In this document: piece after piece, positions 34,334 to 43,366 of the stretch | How positions within the stretch are numbered: position 1 is the first letter of the stretch | How the letters are laid out: every line of letters starts with the position of its first letter | Assembly (NCBI RefSeq): GCF_002368295.1 | Contig: NZ_AP018248.1 | Location: forward strand, 6,189,979-6,253,978 | DNA length: 64,000 nt | Direction: 5' to 3' | From: Tolypothrix tenuis PCC 7101 | Lineage (GTDB): Bacteria > Cyanobacteriota > Cyanobacteriia > Cyanobacteriales > Nostocaceae | Position numbers and translations under genes: made by a program | Notes under the pieces: model-generated | What the model was told of the DNA's origin: nothing | Databases searched by the model: none | The model's input: only the letters and a program-made list of their open reading frames with translations

Positions 34334-35542
34334 CTAACGATGAGCCAGTGTTTGTTCCTGTGCTTGCAACCAACCCGCTTCATCATTTTTAAAGGGTGAA
34401 AGGGCGCGCAAACGTTCGACAATTTCTGGCATAACCGCAATTACTTGATCGATTTCGGCTTCTGTGGTGTAGCGGCAAAGGCTAAAGCGGATGGAACCAT
34501 GCAAAGTGGTGTAGGGTAAGCCCATCGCCCGCAAGACGTGGGAAGGTTCCAAAGAGCCAGATGTACAAGCTGAACCGGATGAGGCACAGATACCGTATTT
34601 GTTAAGCAGTAGCAGAATCGCTTCTCCTTCAATGTATTTGAAGCCAATGTTGGTGGTGTTTGGCAATCTCTGCGTTGTATCGCCGTTAACTTCACAGTCA
34701 GGAATTTTGGCGAGTAAGGTTTGTTCTAGGCGATCGCGCAGCCTTCTTTCTCTCTTAGTCGCTTCTTCTAAATGTAACATTTCCAGTTCGGCAGCTTTAC
34801 CGAGAGCAACAATCCCTGGAACGTTCTCTGTTCCGGCACGCCGTCCCCGTTCTTGGTGTCCACCAATTAAGAAGGGACGGAATCTCACGCCGCGCCGCAC
34901 ATACAAAGCACCAATCCCTTTAGGTGCATGTATTTTATGACCAGATAATGTCAGCATATCTACGGTGCTATTCTTCATATTCAGGGGAATTTTACCCACT
35001 GCTTGCACCGCATCGACATGAAATAAAGCACCATATTCTTTGGCACGTAAGCCAATTTGCTCGATGGGGAAAACCACGCCAGTTTCGTTATTGGCATACA
35101 TCGTGGTTACCAAAGCTGTGTTACCTGTCAAGGAAGCTTCTAGCTCATTGAGATCCAATTGTCCCTGACGATTTACCGAAAGATAGGTAACACTGTAACC
35201 TTGGGTTTCTAATTGTTTGCAGACATTGAGTACTGCTGGGTGTTCAACTTGGGTAGTAATAATGTGGCGTTTGTCTGGTTGTGCCAACAGTGCAGCGCGA
35301 ATAGCTGCATTATCACCTTCAGTACCGCAACTAGTGTAGACAATTTCGGACTCATCTGCTCCCAAAAGGGCTGCAAGTTGTTCTCTTGCTGTTTTTACTA
35401 CTTTGGCAAGTTGTCCGCCAAAGGTGTGCATACTCGAGGGATTGCCGTAATATTCCGTTAAGTAGGGCAAAATCAGCTCTACAACTTCTGGATCTACCTT
35501 TGTGGTGGCATTATTATCGAGATAAATGCAGTTGCTTTGCAT
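34334..35542 (-). CDS. nifS: NifS, cysteine desulfurase
   Basis: The 402-residue PLP enzyme has DNNATTKVDPEV at the N-terminus, the PLP lysine in TLSGHKIHAPKG, and the catalytic cysteine in CASSGSACTSGSLEPSHVLR. It releases sulfur from cysteine for NifU. It lies just downstream of the fdxN 3' part, so the fdxN element separates it from nifB-fdxN until excision. Confidence 0.96.
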   Translation of the reverse strand: MQSNCIYLDNNATTKVDPEVVELILPYLTEYYGNPSSMHTFGGQLAKVVKTAREQLAALLGADESEIVYTSCGTEGDNAAIRAALLAQPDKRHIITTQVEHPAVLNVCKQLETQGYSVTYLSVNRQGQLDLNELEASLTGNTALVTTMYANNETGVVFPIEQIGLRAKEYGALFHVDAVQAVGKIPLNMKNSTVDMLTLSGHKIHAPKGIGALYVRRGVRFRPFLIGGHQERGRRAGTENVPGIVALGKAAELEMLHLEEATKRERRLRDRLEQTLLAKIPDCEVNGDTTQRLPNTTNIGFKYIEGEAILLLLNKYGICASSGSACTSGSLEPSHVLRAMGLPYTTLHGSIRFSLCRYTTEAEIDQVIAVMPEIVERLRALSPFKNDEAGWLQAQEQTLAHR

Positions 35543-35714
35543 TGGCTTTAATTTAGGAATTATGAATTATCAAAGATGAAGGATGAAGGGAGAAAGGTGA
35601 AGTATCAAGCTAGTCTTTCACAGGCAGTTTGAGGATCAACCAAGTATGAAAATTTTATCTCTTCTGCCTTATTTTCCCGTGGTGTTCTAGATTTAATACT
35701 TCATCCTTTATATT

Positions 35715-35778
35715 TTATCCCTCATAGTTCACCTGGGGTTGACGTTTTTGCAACTGCTCAGAGAACTTCTGAGAATAA
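35715..35778 (-). CDS. fdxN: fdxN 3' part (interrupted gene)
   Basis: The gene strand reads TAT TCT CAG AAG TTC from the crossover and encodes YSQKFSEQLQKRQPQVNYEG then TAA. It matches the C-terminal tail of known FdxN proteins. Joined to residues 1-98 at 59820-60116 it gives a 116-residue ferredoxin, the length in Anabaena sp. PCC 7120. Too short to be recognised as a gene by itself. Confidence 0.9.
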
Positions 35779-35795
35779 AAGTATCCACTATCAAA
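35771..35795. other. fdxN element att site, left
   Basis: Plus-strand GAATA (35773-35777; TATTC on the gene strand) is the 5-bp repeat known for the Anabaena fdxN element. The inner arm CACTATCAAA (35786-35795) mirrors TTTGATAGTG at 59803-59812. Both arms lie 11 bp from the central GA/TC, so the attP is a symmetric serine-recombinase site. Confidence 0.9.
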
Positions 35796-35824
35796 TATAA
35801 TAAAGGTTGTGTCTATGCTCTTTT

Positions 35825-37369
35825 ATGGAAAGTTGGGGTTACGCAAGGGTTAGCGGTGAGGAGCAGCAAACAGATAAAGGTGCGTTGCGTAAACAAATAG
35901 AACGCTTGCAAAATGCTGGATGTTCAAAAGTATACTGGGATATTCAGTCACGGACAACCGAAGTCAGAGAAGGACTACAACAATTAATTCATGACTTGAA
36001 GACATCTGCAAAGGGTAAGGTAGTATCTCTGCAATTTACCCGGATTGATCGGATAGGCTCATCATCACGTTTGTTTTATTCATTGTTAGAAGTATTGCGT
36101 TCCAAGGGAATTAAGCTCATCGCTTTAGATCAAGGAGTTGATCCAGACAGTCTGGGTGGAGAATTAACTATTGATATGTTGCTCGCTGCTGCCAAATTCG
36201 AGGTGAGAATGGTAACGGAAAGGTTAAAGAGTGAACGCCGTCATCGCGTAACCCAAGGGAAAAGTCATCGAGTTGCACCATTGGGATACCGCATCCACAA
36301 CGATAAATATGTACGTGATAATTCTCCATGCGTTTGCTTGTTATCAGAAAGAAGAGAATTAACTGTATCTGACGTAGCTAAATATATTTTCAATACTTTT
36401 TTTGAATGCGGTTCCGTTGCGGCTACCGTGCGTAAATTGCACTCAGATTTTGGCATAGAAACAAAAGCTTTTGATTGGCATAAACCAGAGAAATCTTCAC
36501 GAATTATTAGTGACGACGACTTAGATACAATTGTCTTTACACCAGCTAAAGCTAACCACCCTCTGCGTTATCCTTGGTCTGGATTGAGATGGTCAATTCC
36601 TGGTTTAAAAGCATTATTAGTCAACCCTGTTTATGCAGGAGGCTTGCCTTTTGATACTTATGTAAAATCAAAAGGTAAGCGCAAACATTTTGACGAGTGG
36701 AAGGTAAAATGGGGAACCCACGACGATGAAACTATCATTACCTGCGCGGAACACGAACAAATAAAACAAATGATCCGCAGTAATCGCCATAACCGATGGG
36801 CTTCTAGAGAAGATAACGAAATCAACCCATTTTCTAATTTAATTAAATGCGCTCATTGTGGAGGTTCAATGACGCGCCATGCAAAACGAGTAGATAAGCA
36901 AGGACAAGCTATCTATTATTATCAGTGCCGTTTGTATAAAGCTGGCAACTGTAGCAATAAAACTATGATTTCATCAAAAATATTAGATATCCAAGTTGTA
37001 GATTTATTGGCACAGGAAGCCGAACGTTTAGCCAACTTGGTAGAAACAGATGAGCCAATTATTATAGAGGAACCGCCAGAAGTCAAAACTCTCCGCGCAT
37101 CGCTGAATAATCTGGAAACCTTACCACCAAGTTCAGCCATCGAACAAATCAAAAATGACCTCAAAGAACAGATTGCGATCGCACTCGGAGCAAGAAATAA
37201 CGCATCTAGAGAATCCTTGATTGCTAAAGAACGCATTATCCGGGCTTTTGCTAATAAAAGTTACTGGCAAGGACTGAATGCTCAAGATAAAAGAGCAATC
37301 CTCAATGGTTGCGTCAAAAAAATCTGCGTAAATGGTAACTTTGTCACAGCCATTGAGTATCAGTACTAG
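35825..37369 (+). CDS. xisF: XisF, serine recombinase of the fdxN element
   Basis: The 514-residue protein begins MESWGYARVSGEEQQTDKGA with the catalytic serine in YARVS. It has LQFTRIDRIGSSSRLF, the recombinase domain LRYPWSGLRWSIPGLKALLV, and a zinc ribbon KCAHCGGSMTRH...C...C. An upstream start adding MCLCSF is possible, but MESWGYARVS matches the family start. It begins 49 bp inside the left att site. XisF is the enzyme that excises the fdxN element, helped by XisH and XisI. Confidence 0.95.
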   Translation: MESWGYARVSGEEQQTDKGALRKQIERLQNAGCSKVYWDIQSRTTEVREGLQQLIHDLKTSAKGKVVSLQFTRIDRIGSSSRLFYSLLEVLRSKGIKLIALDQGVDPDSLGGELTIDMLLAAAKFEVRMVTERLKSERRHRVTQGKSHRVAPLGYRIHNDKYVRDNSPCVCLLSERRELTVSDVAKYIFNTFFECGSVAATVRKLHSDFGIETKAFDWHKPEKSSRIISDDDLDTIVFTPAKANHPLRYPWSGLRWSIPGLKALLVNPVYAGGLPFDTYVKSKGKRKHFDEWKVKWGTHDDETIITCAEHEQIKQMIRSNRHNRWASREDNEINPFSNLIKCAHCGGSMTRHAKRVDKQGQAIYYYQCRLYKAGNCSNKTMISSKILDIQVVDLLAQEAERLANLVETDEPIIIEEPPEVKTLRASLNNLETLPPSSAIEQIKNDLKEQIAIALGARNNASRESLIAKERIIRAFANKSYWQGLNAQDKRAILNGCVKKICVNGNFVTAIEYQY

Positions 37370-37502
37370 TACCGCAAGGCGGAATTCAAAATTCAAAATT
37401 CAAAATTCAAAATTAAGACAGAGTAAGCGTTTTGTGGATTTTGTAGACGCGGAGCGGCTTCCCGTAGGGTATGGTCTATTTATTTACGCCGTGCTGTACT
37501 AG
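37366..37502. mobile_element. MITE of the CTAGTAC family overlapping the xisF stop
   Basis: It starts CTAGTACCGCAAGGC, where the TAG is also the xisF stop codon, and ends GCCGTGCTGTACTAG. The interior has AATTCAAA repeats and ATGGTCTATTTATTTACG. It is very similar to the copy at 22827-22987. The insertion therefore defines the present end of xisF. Confidence 0.8.
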
Positions 37503-37622
37503 TTCAAGACTTGGTCAAGTCGCTTCTCCTACGGAGACGCTGCGCGAACGCTCCAATTCAAAATTCAAAATGACGCTAGAGGACTCGCTACCGCTGCGCT
37601 AACAAAATTCAAAATTAATTTT

Positions 37623-37970
37623 CTAGCTTGAAGGACGGCAAATCATCACCCCTTCTTTCTGTGTCTGGGCTTTGGGATTACTGCCCATAGCGCGAACCGT
37701 TATCGTTGGTTCATAACCAGGGTAACAACGCACTAAAACTGTATCTTGCGATCGGGTTACATACAGAACATAAACTTGTTTACCTCCTAGTACGGCAGGT
37801 ACAAGGCTGGGGGGAAGGGCGGCAGTTGCAACAACTGTTGATTGCTCAAGAGACTTTACATCTGACTGTTCAGATAGAACAGAGTTGTTCCCAAGTAACT
37901 GCAAACATATCAGTACTAGCGCCGTAATCGTGACCAGTACGGCAGAAAATTTCGGTGTGAGTTTGAACAT
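37623..37970 (-). CDS. Small exported protein of unknown function
   Basis: A 115-residue protein with an N-terminal hydrophobic segment (SAVLVTITALVLICLQLLG). A mature part follows with GGKQVYVLYVTRSQDTVLVRCYPGYEP and a C-terminal cysteine region. It is probably periplasmic, with a possible disulfide between the two mature cysteines. Function unknown. Confidence 0.6.
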   Translation of the reverse strand: MFKLTPKFSAVLVTITALVLICLQLLGNNSVLSEQSDVKSLEQSTVVATAALPPSLVPAVLGGKQVYVLYVTRSQDTVLVRCYPGYEPTITVRAMGSNPKAQTQKEGVMICRPSS

Positions 37971-38000
37971 AGTTTATTTCACCTTTTGGGTAAGAGTTCC

Positions 38001-38582
38001 CTAATTAGCTTTAGTAAGCTTCGCTGAGTATATGTGCCATTGACGCTGCTCTGGAGTTGAGCCAGGAACATTATTCACTCGCCGTAACACATAGCTACCG
38101 CGAAATCGCTGCGGCGTTCCATCAGCAGTAACGGCAGTAACAGTAACAGGAATATTAATGTACAGTGAACCTGCTGCCCCTTCTAATTTACCTGGTTCTC
38201 CAACTTCTACAGCAACAGATGCGGTGTTAGCAAAACCCTGCTGAAACTGCTCAAATGATTGTTGGCTAGCAGCGCCATCTCCTGACCAAGTTGAGTAGGC
38301 TTGTTTATAGTCGCGAATAGCGATCGCACTATAATAATCACGAATGACTTTAACTGCTTCTTGCTCCATCTGGCTATCAGCAGTGTTTGGTGTGGGTGAG
38401 ACTGGTGAGGAAGTTGGACTAGATGTGTCTGAGATATTGGCAACTGATGGGCTATTCACAGAAGATACTTGTGATGTGCCAGAGTTATTACAGCCTGTAA
38501 TGGCGATCGCCAGTAGCATACCACCAACGACTCTACGCTGCTGTTTTAACCATATAAATAAAGGAAAGTAGATATTTGTCAA
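38001..38582 (-). CDS. Lipoprotein with NTF2-like domain
   Basis: The 193-residue protein has a lipobox-like IAITGC at about residues 26-31, so it is probably lipid-anchored. A Ser/Pro/Thr-rich linker follows. The C-terminal domain has VIRDYYSAIAIRDYKQAYSTW and IPVTVTAVTADGTPQRFRGSY, an NTF2/SnoaL-like pattern. Ligand unknown. Confidence 0.65.
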   Translation of the reverse strand: MTNIYFPLFIWLKQQRRVVGGMLLAIAITGCNNSGTSQVSSVNSPSVANISDTSSPTSSPVSPTPNTADSQMEQEAVKVIRDYYSAIAIRDYKQAYSTWSGDGAASQQSFEQFQQGFANTASVAVEVGEPGKLEGAAGSLYINIPVTVTAVTADGTPQRFRGSYVLRRVNNVPGSTPEQRQWHIYSAKLTKAN

Positions 38583-38845
38583 ACATACCTCCTAGCAAAT
38601 TTGCTGATTGCTTTTCTAGATCCAGCATATCGAAAATGCATAGGATACTGCCATTGACAATTTAATATGAATATGCATCGAAATTATCTGTAACGACCAA
38701 TATAGCGGGTAATTTCGGTAAATCACCAAGCGATCGCACTGTAAATCACCAAATCCATAGCGTCAAAAGCATCCAAGGTAAAGCAGTTTGCGCTTGTCTC
38801 CCTATGCTCCAAGCTAAAATCAAAACAAACTGGAAAAATCTTGCT

Positions 38846-39424
38846 ATGGTAGCCTCTCAACAACCGCAAAAAATGACCATTGAGGAATATCTTGCATGGG
38901 AACCCCTGCAAGACCTTCGCTACGAATATGTCAACGGCGAAGTGTTTGCCATGACAGGTGGTACAATTCCCCACAATGACATTGCACTTAACTTATACAC
39001 AGCTTTACGCCCACATTTACGTGCTAGAGGTTGCCGAGTGAATGTGTCTGACGTAAAAGTGCAACTTACACCTACAAGTGCTTACTATTATCCTGATGTT
39101 GTTGTCAGTTGCGATCCTCAAGACCTCAATGCTCGGAAATTTATTCAAAACCCAAAAATCATTGCCGAAGTTCTCTCTCCTGGTACAAGTAGCAAAGATA
39201 GGGGAGAGAAATTCACTAATTACCTGCAAATGCCTTCTTTGCAAGAATATTTATTGATAGATTCCGAAAAAATCTCTGTCGAACGCTACTGTCGGGGAGA
39301 GGGAAGAATGTGGCTTTACTATCCCTACACTGAGGGAGATATAGTTACCCTATCCAGCATTGAATTTGAAATTGCGATCGCACTACTATATGAAGATGTT
39401 GCATTAGGAGCAGAAGCAGAATAG
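38846..39424 (+). CDS. Uma2-family protein (DUF820, PD-(D/E)XK nuclease-like)
   Basis: About 192 residues from MVASQQPQKMTIEEYLAWEP. Uma2 hallmarks are YEYVNGEVFAMTGGTIPHNDI, YYPDVVVSC and PKIIAEVLSPGTSSKDRGEK, containing the putative D, E and K residues. Uma2 proteins are extremely common in cyanobacteria and of unclear role. Two fragments resembling its 3' end recur at 40.85 and 41.75 kb. Confidence 0.85.
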   Translation: MVASQQPQKMTIEEYLAWEPLQDLRYEYVNGEVFAMTGGTIPHNDIALNLYTALRPHLRARGCRVNVSDVKVQLTPTSAYYYPDVVVSCDPQDLNARKFIQNPKIIAEVLSPGTSSKDRGEKFTNYLQMPSLQEYLLIDSEKISVERYCRGEGRMWLYYPYTEGDIVTLSSIEFEIAIALLYEDVALGAEAE

Positions 39425-39603
39425 ATTACTTGACAAAGTGATGGGTAAAGTATGTATAAAATGATATATATATAATATTCGGAGTGTTGAGGGAGCGATC
39501 GCTACTTCCTCCCCCAACAATTGTGATAGCCGTACCCCTACGGGGAAGCAAGCTACGCGTAGCGTCTCTCTCCATAAGGCTTAAGCTTCGCTTATCGCAA
39601 TCC

Positions 39604-39976
39604 TCAGCCATTCTGTACCATCCAAACAAGTTTGCCCAAAATTTGCTCAACTGGTGGTAGTGGATAATCATTCAAGTCAATGGTTACAGTTTGTCCTTCA
39701 AGTTGGAGAAAGCGCCAAACTGTACCACTCGTCACCGTTCCGTAAATTGTAGAAATTGGCTGCTGCTTCTGTTGATTAAAGCGTTGGGAAGCTACCATCT
39801 CCGCTAAACATTGTCCCAGTCCTGGTTTGAGGTCTTCTTTCTTTGCTTCCACTAAAACCACCGAGCAAAGAACTTGGATTGACTGGGGAAATTTCTGGTA
39901 GAAAGCGATCGCCTTCAACAATCGTCAGTTGAAAATCTTCTACGGCTTTACTCAGAGTAAATTTACTATAAGGCAT
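39604..39976 (-). pseudogene. Frameshifted conserved cyanobacterial protein
   Basis: Two overlapping frames make one protein: MPYSKFTLSKAVEDFQLTIV through LPEIS (39976 inward), then VEAKKEDLKPGLGQCLAEMV through ILGKLVWMV (39604 inward). The frame shift is near 39865-39885. The combined sequence resembles a widespread cyanobacterial protein with a nuclease-like EAKKEDL motif. Either it is a pseudogene or there is one base error in the sequence. Confidence 0.6.
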
Positions 39977-40034
39977 AAAAGTTTTCCCAATCTGTTTTCA
40001 AGCTAGCGCGATCGCCTCTTTCATCCTTCTGCTT

Positions 40035-40382
40035 TTAGCCCACAGCATAGTCACTCATTTCCCGCATGAAAGGAGGATGAAAACCTAGCACAATATCTTG
40101 TTTTGGTACGCCCAAATCGACTAAATCTGCGGCGATATCATGCTCCGTTGAATTGTAAAAAATCCAGATTTTATAGTTGCGAATATCAAGATGTATTACA
40201 CAATCATGCACCCAGCGCTTATGCTGCCAGCCTAGATGCACAATTTGATAGTGATTTCGCTGCGTATCAAAAATAGTCTCAACCTCAATCTCACCGTAAG
40301 CTGGCTTACTTAGAGCGTAACCCATCAACAATTGCTGTACTATTTGCTGATAGTTGGTTAATTTATCCGTCACTCCTTCCAT
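40035..40382 (-). CDS. xisI: XisI, fdxN-element excision controlling protein
   Basis: The 115-residue protein matches XisI: KLTNYQQIVQQLL, YGEIEVETIFDTQRNHYQIV, YKIWIFYNSTEHDIAADLV and VLGFHPPFMRE. In Anabaena XisI and XisH are needed with XisF for excision of the fdxN element. It overlaps xisH by 13 bp, indicating coupling. XisHI pairs are also abundant outside fdxN elements, so a role for this pair is likely but not certain. Confidence 0.9.
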   Translation of the reverse strand: MEGVTDKLTNYQQIVQQLLMGYALSKPAYGEIEVETIFDTQRNHYQIVHLGWQHKRWVHDCVIHLDIRNYKIWIFYNSTEHDIAADLVDLGVPKQDIVLGFHPPFMREMSDYAVG

Positions 40383-40786
40383 AGTGAAATTTGCTCCAAT
40401 TCAATATCGTAAACAATTATTTTTACGGAATTTTCTTGCAGCATTGATGCTGGAAAATCAAGTTGAAAGAAACTGTTATAGATTAGATCGGGTACAGCTA
40501 GATAGAGAATGCGAGCGGGTTCTTCACGACGCAATGCAGCCCGATAGTTAATAAACTGCCCTAGTGCTGTATGAAACTCGGAAATTGCCGAAGCACTAGC
40601 CAAAAAACTTTTGACTTCCACCGCAATTTTCTCATCTCCTCGCTCTGCTGCCAGTAATCGTTCTGCTCCCAAGTCAATTTCCATATCTACACCACCTACT
40701 TTCATCTGAAGCGGATCGTGAGTTATATTCCACCCATCCTTAGTAAGTGCTGTCTTAACAACTTGATGAAAACGATCCTTAGCCAC
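40370..40786 (-). CDS. xisH: XisH, fdxN-element excision controlling protein
   Basis: The 138-residue protein has the endonuclease-like fold of XisH: DRFHQVVKTALTKDGWNITH, DLGAERLLAAERGDEKIAVEVKSF (nuclease-like E-x-K) and FHTALGQFINYRAALR. It partners with XisI immediately downstream. It is located 3 kb from xisF inside the fdxN element. Confidence 0.92.
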   Translation of the reverse strand: MAKDRFHQVVKTALTKDGWNITHDPLQMKVGGVDMEIDLGAERLLAAERGDEKIAVEVKSFLASASAISEFHTALGQFINYRAALRREEPARILYLAVPDLIYNSFFQLDFPASMLQENSVKIIVYDIELEQISLWKE

Positions 40787-40829
40787 AACAGAAGATTCAA
40801 TCTAAAAGTGCAATTCAAAGCTATCACAC

Positions 40830-40893
40830 CAAGCTGTCATAGCGATCGCACTACTGTATGAAGGGGTTGCATTGAGCGCAGAAGCAGAATAGA
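40830..40893 (+). pseudogene. Uma2 3'-end remnant
   Basis: GCGATCGCACTACTGTATGA through GCAGAAGCAGAATAG repeats the end of the Uma2 gene at 39376-39424 with several changes (for example GAAGGGGTTGCATTGAGC). Nothing of the rest of the gene remains here. Confidence 0.6.
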
Positions 40894-40997
40894 GTTTTTG
40901 ACATCAAAGAACAGATTGCGATGATGAGCAACAAATCATGCATCTAAACAGTTTTTGATTTCTCAGGGGTAGACTTTACGAATTATTAATTTCAACG

Positions 40998-41645
40998 CTA
41001 CGCCAAACCAGCTTGAAAAATCTGGATCGGGGTGAAATTTAATTCGGGAAAGGTTTGGGAGACAATGCGATCGCTATCTCGAAACTTACTGATCTGATAT
41101 TCTCCATCCACTAAGTTACAGATAGAGATTGTGGGTTGTTTGGGGTTACCGATAAAATTACGTCCACCCAACGCCGCATAGTCTATAATCCAGTATTCAG
41201 GGATACCCATCTCTTCATAATCAGCATATTTCAAGTGGTAATCATCCCGCCAATTGGTTGATACAACCTCAATTACCAAAGGTATTGATGCAGCATTACT
41301 GACAATAGATTCTTTTTTCCATAATTTTTCATTTGCCAGATTTGCACGATTTAGCACCAACAAATCTGGAAAGTAACCAGAATCTTTTTCGGGAGGTCTA
41401 ACTATAGCTTGGTTCGGGACAATGTAGGGGAGTCCTAGACGTTTGATTTCAAAAGGAATTTCGATACCTAAAAACCCTTTAACTTCTTCGTGTTCCCCTA
41501 CTGGTTGTGCCATTTCCACGATTTCCCCATTATGTAGTTCGTAGCGTACCCCAGAATTTTCACGTAGGCGATCAACAAATTCCTCAAAGGTTACTAGCTT
41601 GGGTATGGCTTGGGTCATAGATGATAAAGAATTACTTAAAACCAT
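40998..41645 (-). CDS. Uma2-family protein (DUF820)
   Basis: The 215-residue protein has the Uma2 order of motifs: VRYELHNGEIVEMAQPVGEH, YFPDLLVLNR, IPLVIEVVSTNWRDDYHLKYADYEEMGIPEYWIID. Putative active residues D, E and K are present. It does not form an obvious operon. Role unknown. Confidence 0.85.
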   Translation of the reverse strand: MVLSNSLSSMTQAIPKLVTFEEFVDRLRENSGVRYELHNGEIVEMAQPVGEHEEVKGFLGIEIPFEIKRLGLPYIVPNQAIVRPPEKDSGYFPDLLVLNRANLANEKLWKKESIVSNAASIPLVIEVVSTNWRDDYHLKYADYEEMGIPEYWIIDYAALGGRNFIGNPKQPTISICNLVDGEYQISKFRDSDRIVSQTFPELNFTPIQIFQAGLA

Positions 41646-41694
41646 AGAAATATTATCTCTAATCTAGGGGAATGCAGACAGCTTTTCCACCAGG

Positions 41695-41821
41695 GTTAAG
41701 TACAACTGAGGAAGATATGATTACTCTATCCAGCATCGAATTTTAATTGGCGATGCCTGCGGTGGGCGTAGCGATCGCACAACTATATGAAGGAGTTGTA
41801 TTGGGAGCAGAAGCAGAATAG
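41695..41821 (+). pseudogene. Second Uma2 3'-end remnant
   Basis: GAAGATATGATTACTCTATC and the downstream GCGATCGCACAACTATATGA ... GGAGCAGAAGCAGAATAG match the last ~75 codons' tail of the Uma2 gene at 38846-39424, with an inserted HIP1-rich stretch (GATGCCTGCGGTGGGCGTAG). It is non-functional. Confidence 0.6.
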
Positions 41822-41825
41822 ATTA

Positions 41826-42422
41826 CTATTTCACCAATGACTGTTGAAAAGTCTTGATTGCATCCACATGATTCACCATATTAATGCAGCGTAATAACAA
41901 ATCTATGTCAATACCTTTCAATTCCTCACTATTGCTAACTTTTTCATAGTGAAGCGCATTGCCCTCATAGCGCAGGTGATAGACTTCTAACACACTATCT
42001 TCCCACAACCATACTTCTGGAATCTTTAACCGCTTATATGCTTCTAGCTTGTCGATTCCACCACTGGTAAACACCACCTCAATCACCAAATCTGGACGCA
42101 CTCGACCTGGAGCCAGTTTATAAGATTCATCTGCCTCACGCTTGACAGCACCGGCTTCACTTTCCAAAGTCATTGAGCCAGTTGGGGTAAAATCAAATCC
42201 CGCCATCAGCAAATACAGTTCCACTAATGCCGCAATTCTTTTTTTAACAGTTTCGTGGGGTTCTCCAGGCATTCTGCGTATCTCCAAAACACCATTCAGG
42301 AAAGACAGCCGATATCCTGGACGGTCTAACAACTGCTCAACGGCTTTAAACTCTCTCCAAGTCAATCCCTCAAACAACAAGGGTGATTCTTTTATAGGTG
42401 TTGTGATCGTTGCTGGGGTCAT
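41826..42422 (-). CDS. Uma2-family protein (DUF820)
   Basis: The 198-residue protein has YRLSFLNGVLEIRRMPGEPH, RPDLVIEVVFTSGGIDKLEAYKRLKIPEVW and LEVYHLRYEG. It is a third, divergent Uma2 member within 4 kb. The array suggests repeated gains and losses of this family in the element. Confidence 0.85.
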   Translation of the reverse strand: MTPATITTPIKESPLLFEGLTWREFKAVEQLLDRPGYRLSFLNGVLEIRRMPGEPHETVKKRIAALVELYLLMAGFDFTPTGSMTLESEAGAVKREADESYKLAPGRVRPDLVIEVVFTSGGIDKLEAYKRLKIPEVWLWEDSVLEVYHLRYEGNALHYEKVSNSEELKGIDIDLLLRCINMVNHVDAIKTFQQSLVK

Positions 42423-42627
42423 AAAAGTCTCCAGTCTGTTTCCAGATGAGAACTAATCAGCTTTGTTGGTCAATTATCTGATTGTAACTTCTTGTTAGGA
42501 GAGCTAACCACAAGGATTCGGTTAGCTGGCGATCGCAATCATTGATTATTCTTCCTTTGAGAGTTTTTTGGTTACTGTAGTCATAGCGATCGCCCACTGC
42601 GATGAGGAGGGTCTTATCAAGACTACT

Positions 42628-43224
42628 ATGGATAAACTACAGATAGCATTAGCTCAACTACGAAATTCTAACCCAGATATTAAAGAGGCAGGGCTAGATA
42701 AAATAGGAAATATTCAACCTGATAATGCCTTTGAAATTATATTACCTTTTATATCAGATTCTAATCCAGAAATACGCTCAACAGCAGCTTGTAACTTAGG
42801 AGGGATTGATGATAGCCGTAGCGTAACACATCTAATTGATTTAGCCAAAAATGACCCAGAAGAAAAAGTTCGTAGTGAAGCTCTATCTGCATTAGATAAT
42901 TTTAGAATTCCGGAAATATTAATATGTTTAATTAATGAAGTTCATCGAGTAAAAAAATCACGAAGAGCAAGACAAATAGTTGCACAGCAACTTCAGCATT
43001 ATGATGATGAGAGATCAGTTGATGCCTTGAGTCTTTTGCTACTTGAAGATGAAGATGTTTACGTGCGTATATTTGCAGCTGATTCTCTTTTGGCACTAAA
43101 TCGTTCTAGACTACTTAATGTTTGGCAAAAAGCTTTAGATGATGAAAACACGTATGTTATTGAAGTAGCAAAGAAAGCAATTGAGAATTTACAAAACTCC
43201 GAAGAATTGCTAGAAGCTGGCTAA
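42628..43224 (+). CDS. HEAT-repeat protein
   Basis: About 199 residues from MDKLQIALAQLRNSNPDIKE, made of HEAT/Armadillo-like repeats: LPFISDSNPEIRSTAACNLG, LAKNDPEEKVRSEALSALDN, LLEDEDVYVRIFAADSLLAL and ALDDENTYVIEVAKKAIENL. Such PBS-lyase-like HEAT proteins act as scaffolds or phycobilin lyases. An upstream start at 42568 would add 20 residues. Function unknown. Confidence 0.75.
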   Translation: MDKLQIALAQLRNSNPDIKEAGLDKIGNIQPDNAFEIILPFISDSNPEIRSTAACNLGGIDDSRSVTHLIDLAKNDPEEKVRSEALSALDNFRIPEILICLINEVHRVKKSRRARQIVAQQLQHYDDERSVDALSLLLLEDEDVYVRIFAADSLLALNRSRLLNVWQKALDDENTYVIEVAKKAIENLQNSEELLEAG

Positions 43225-43366
43225 ATTATTAACTGAATGTAAAATAGGGGATGAAACGTGCGATCGCAATTACGATGGAGTTAAAATGCGATTACCCTAA
43301 GGTTTACTGCAATATCAAAACCATTTGATCAAATGTGCGATCGCAACGTGGATGTACCCATCGTTA

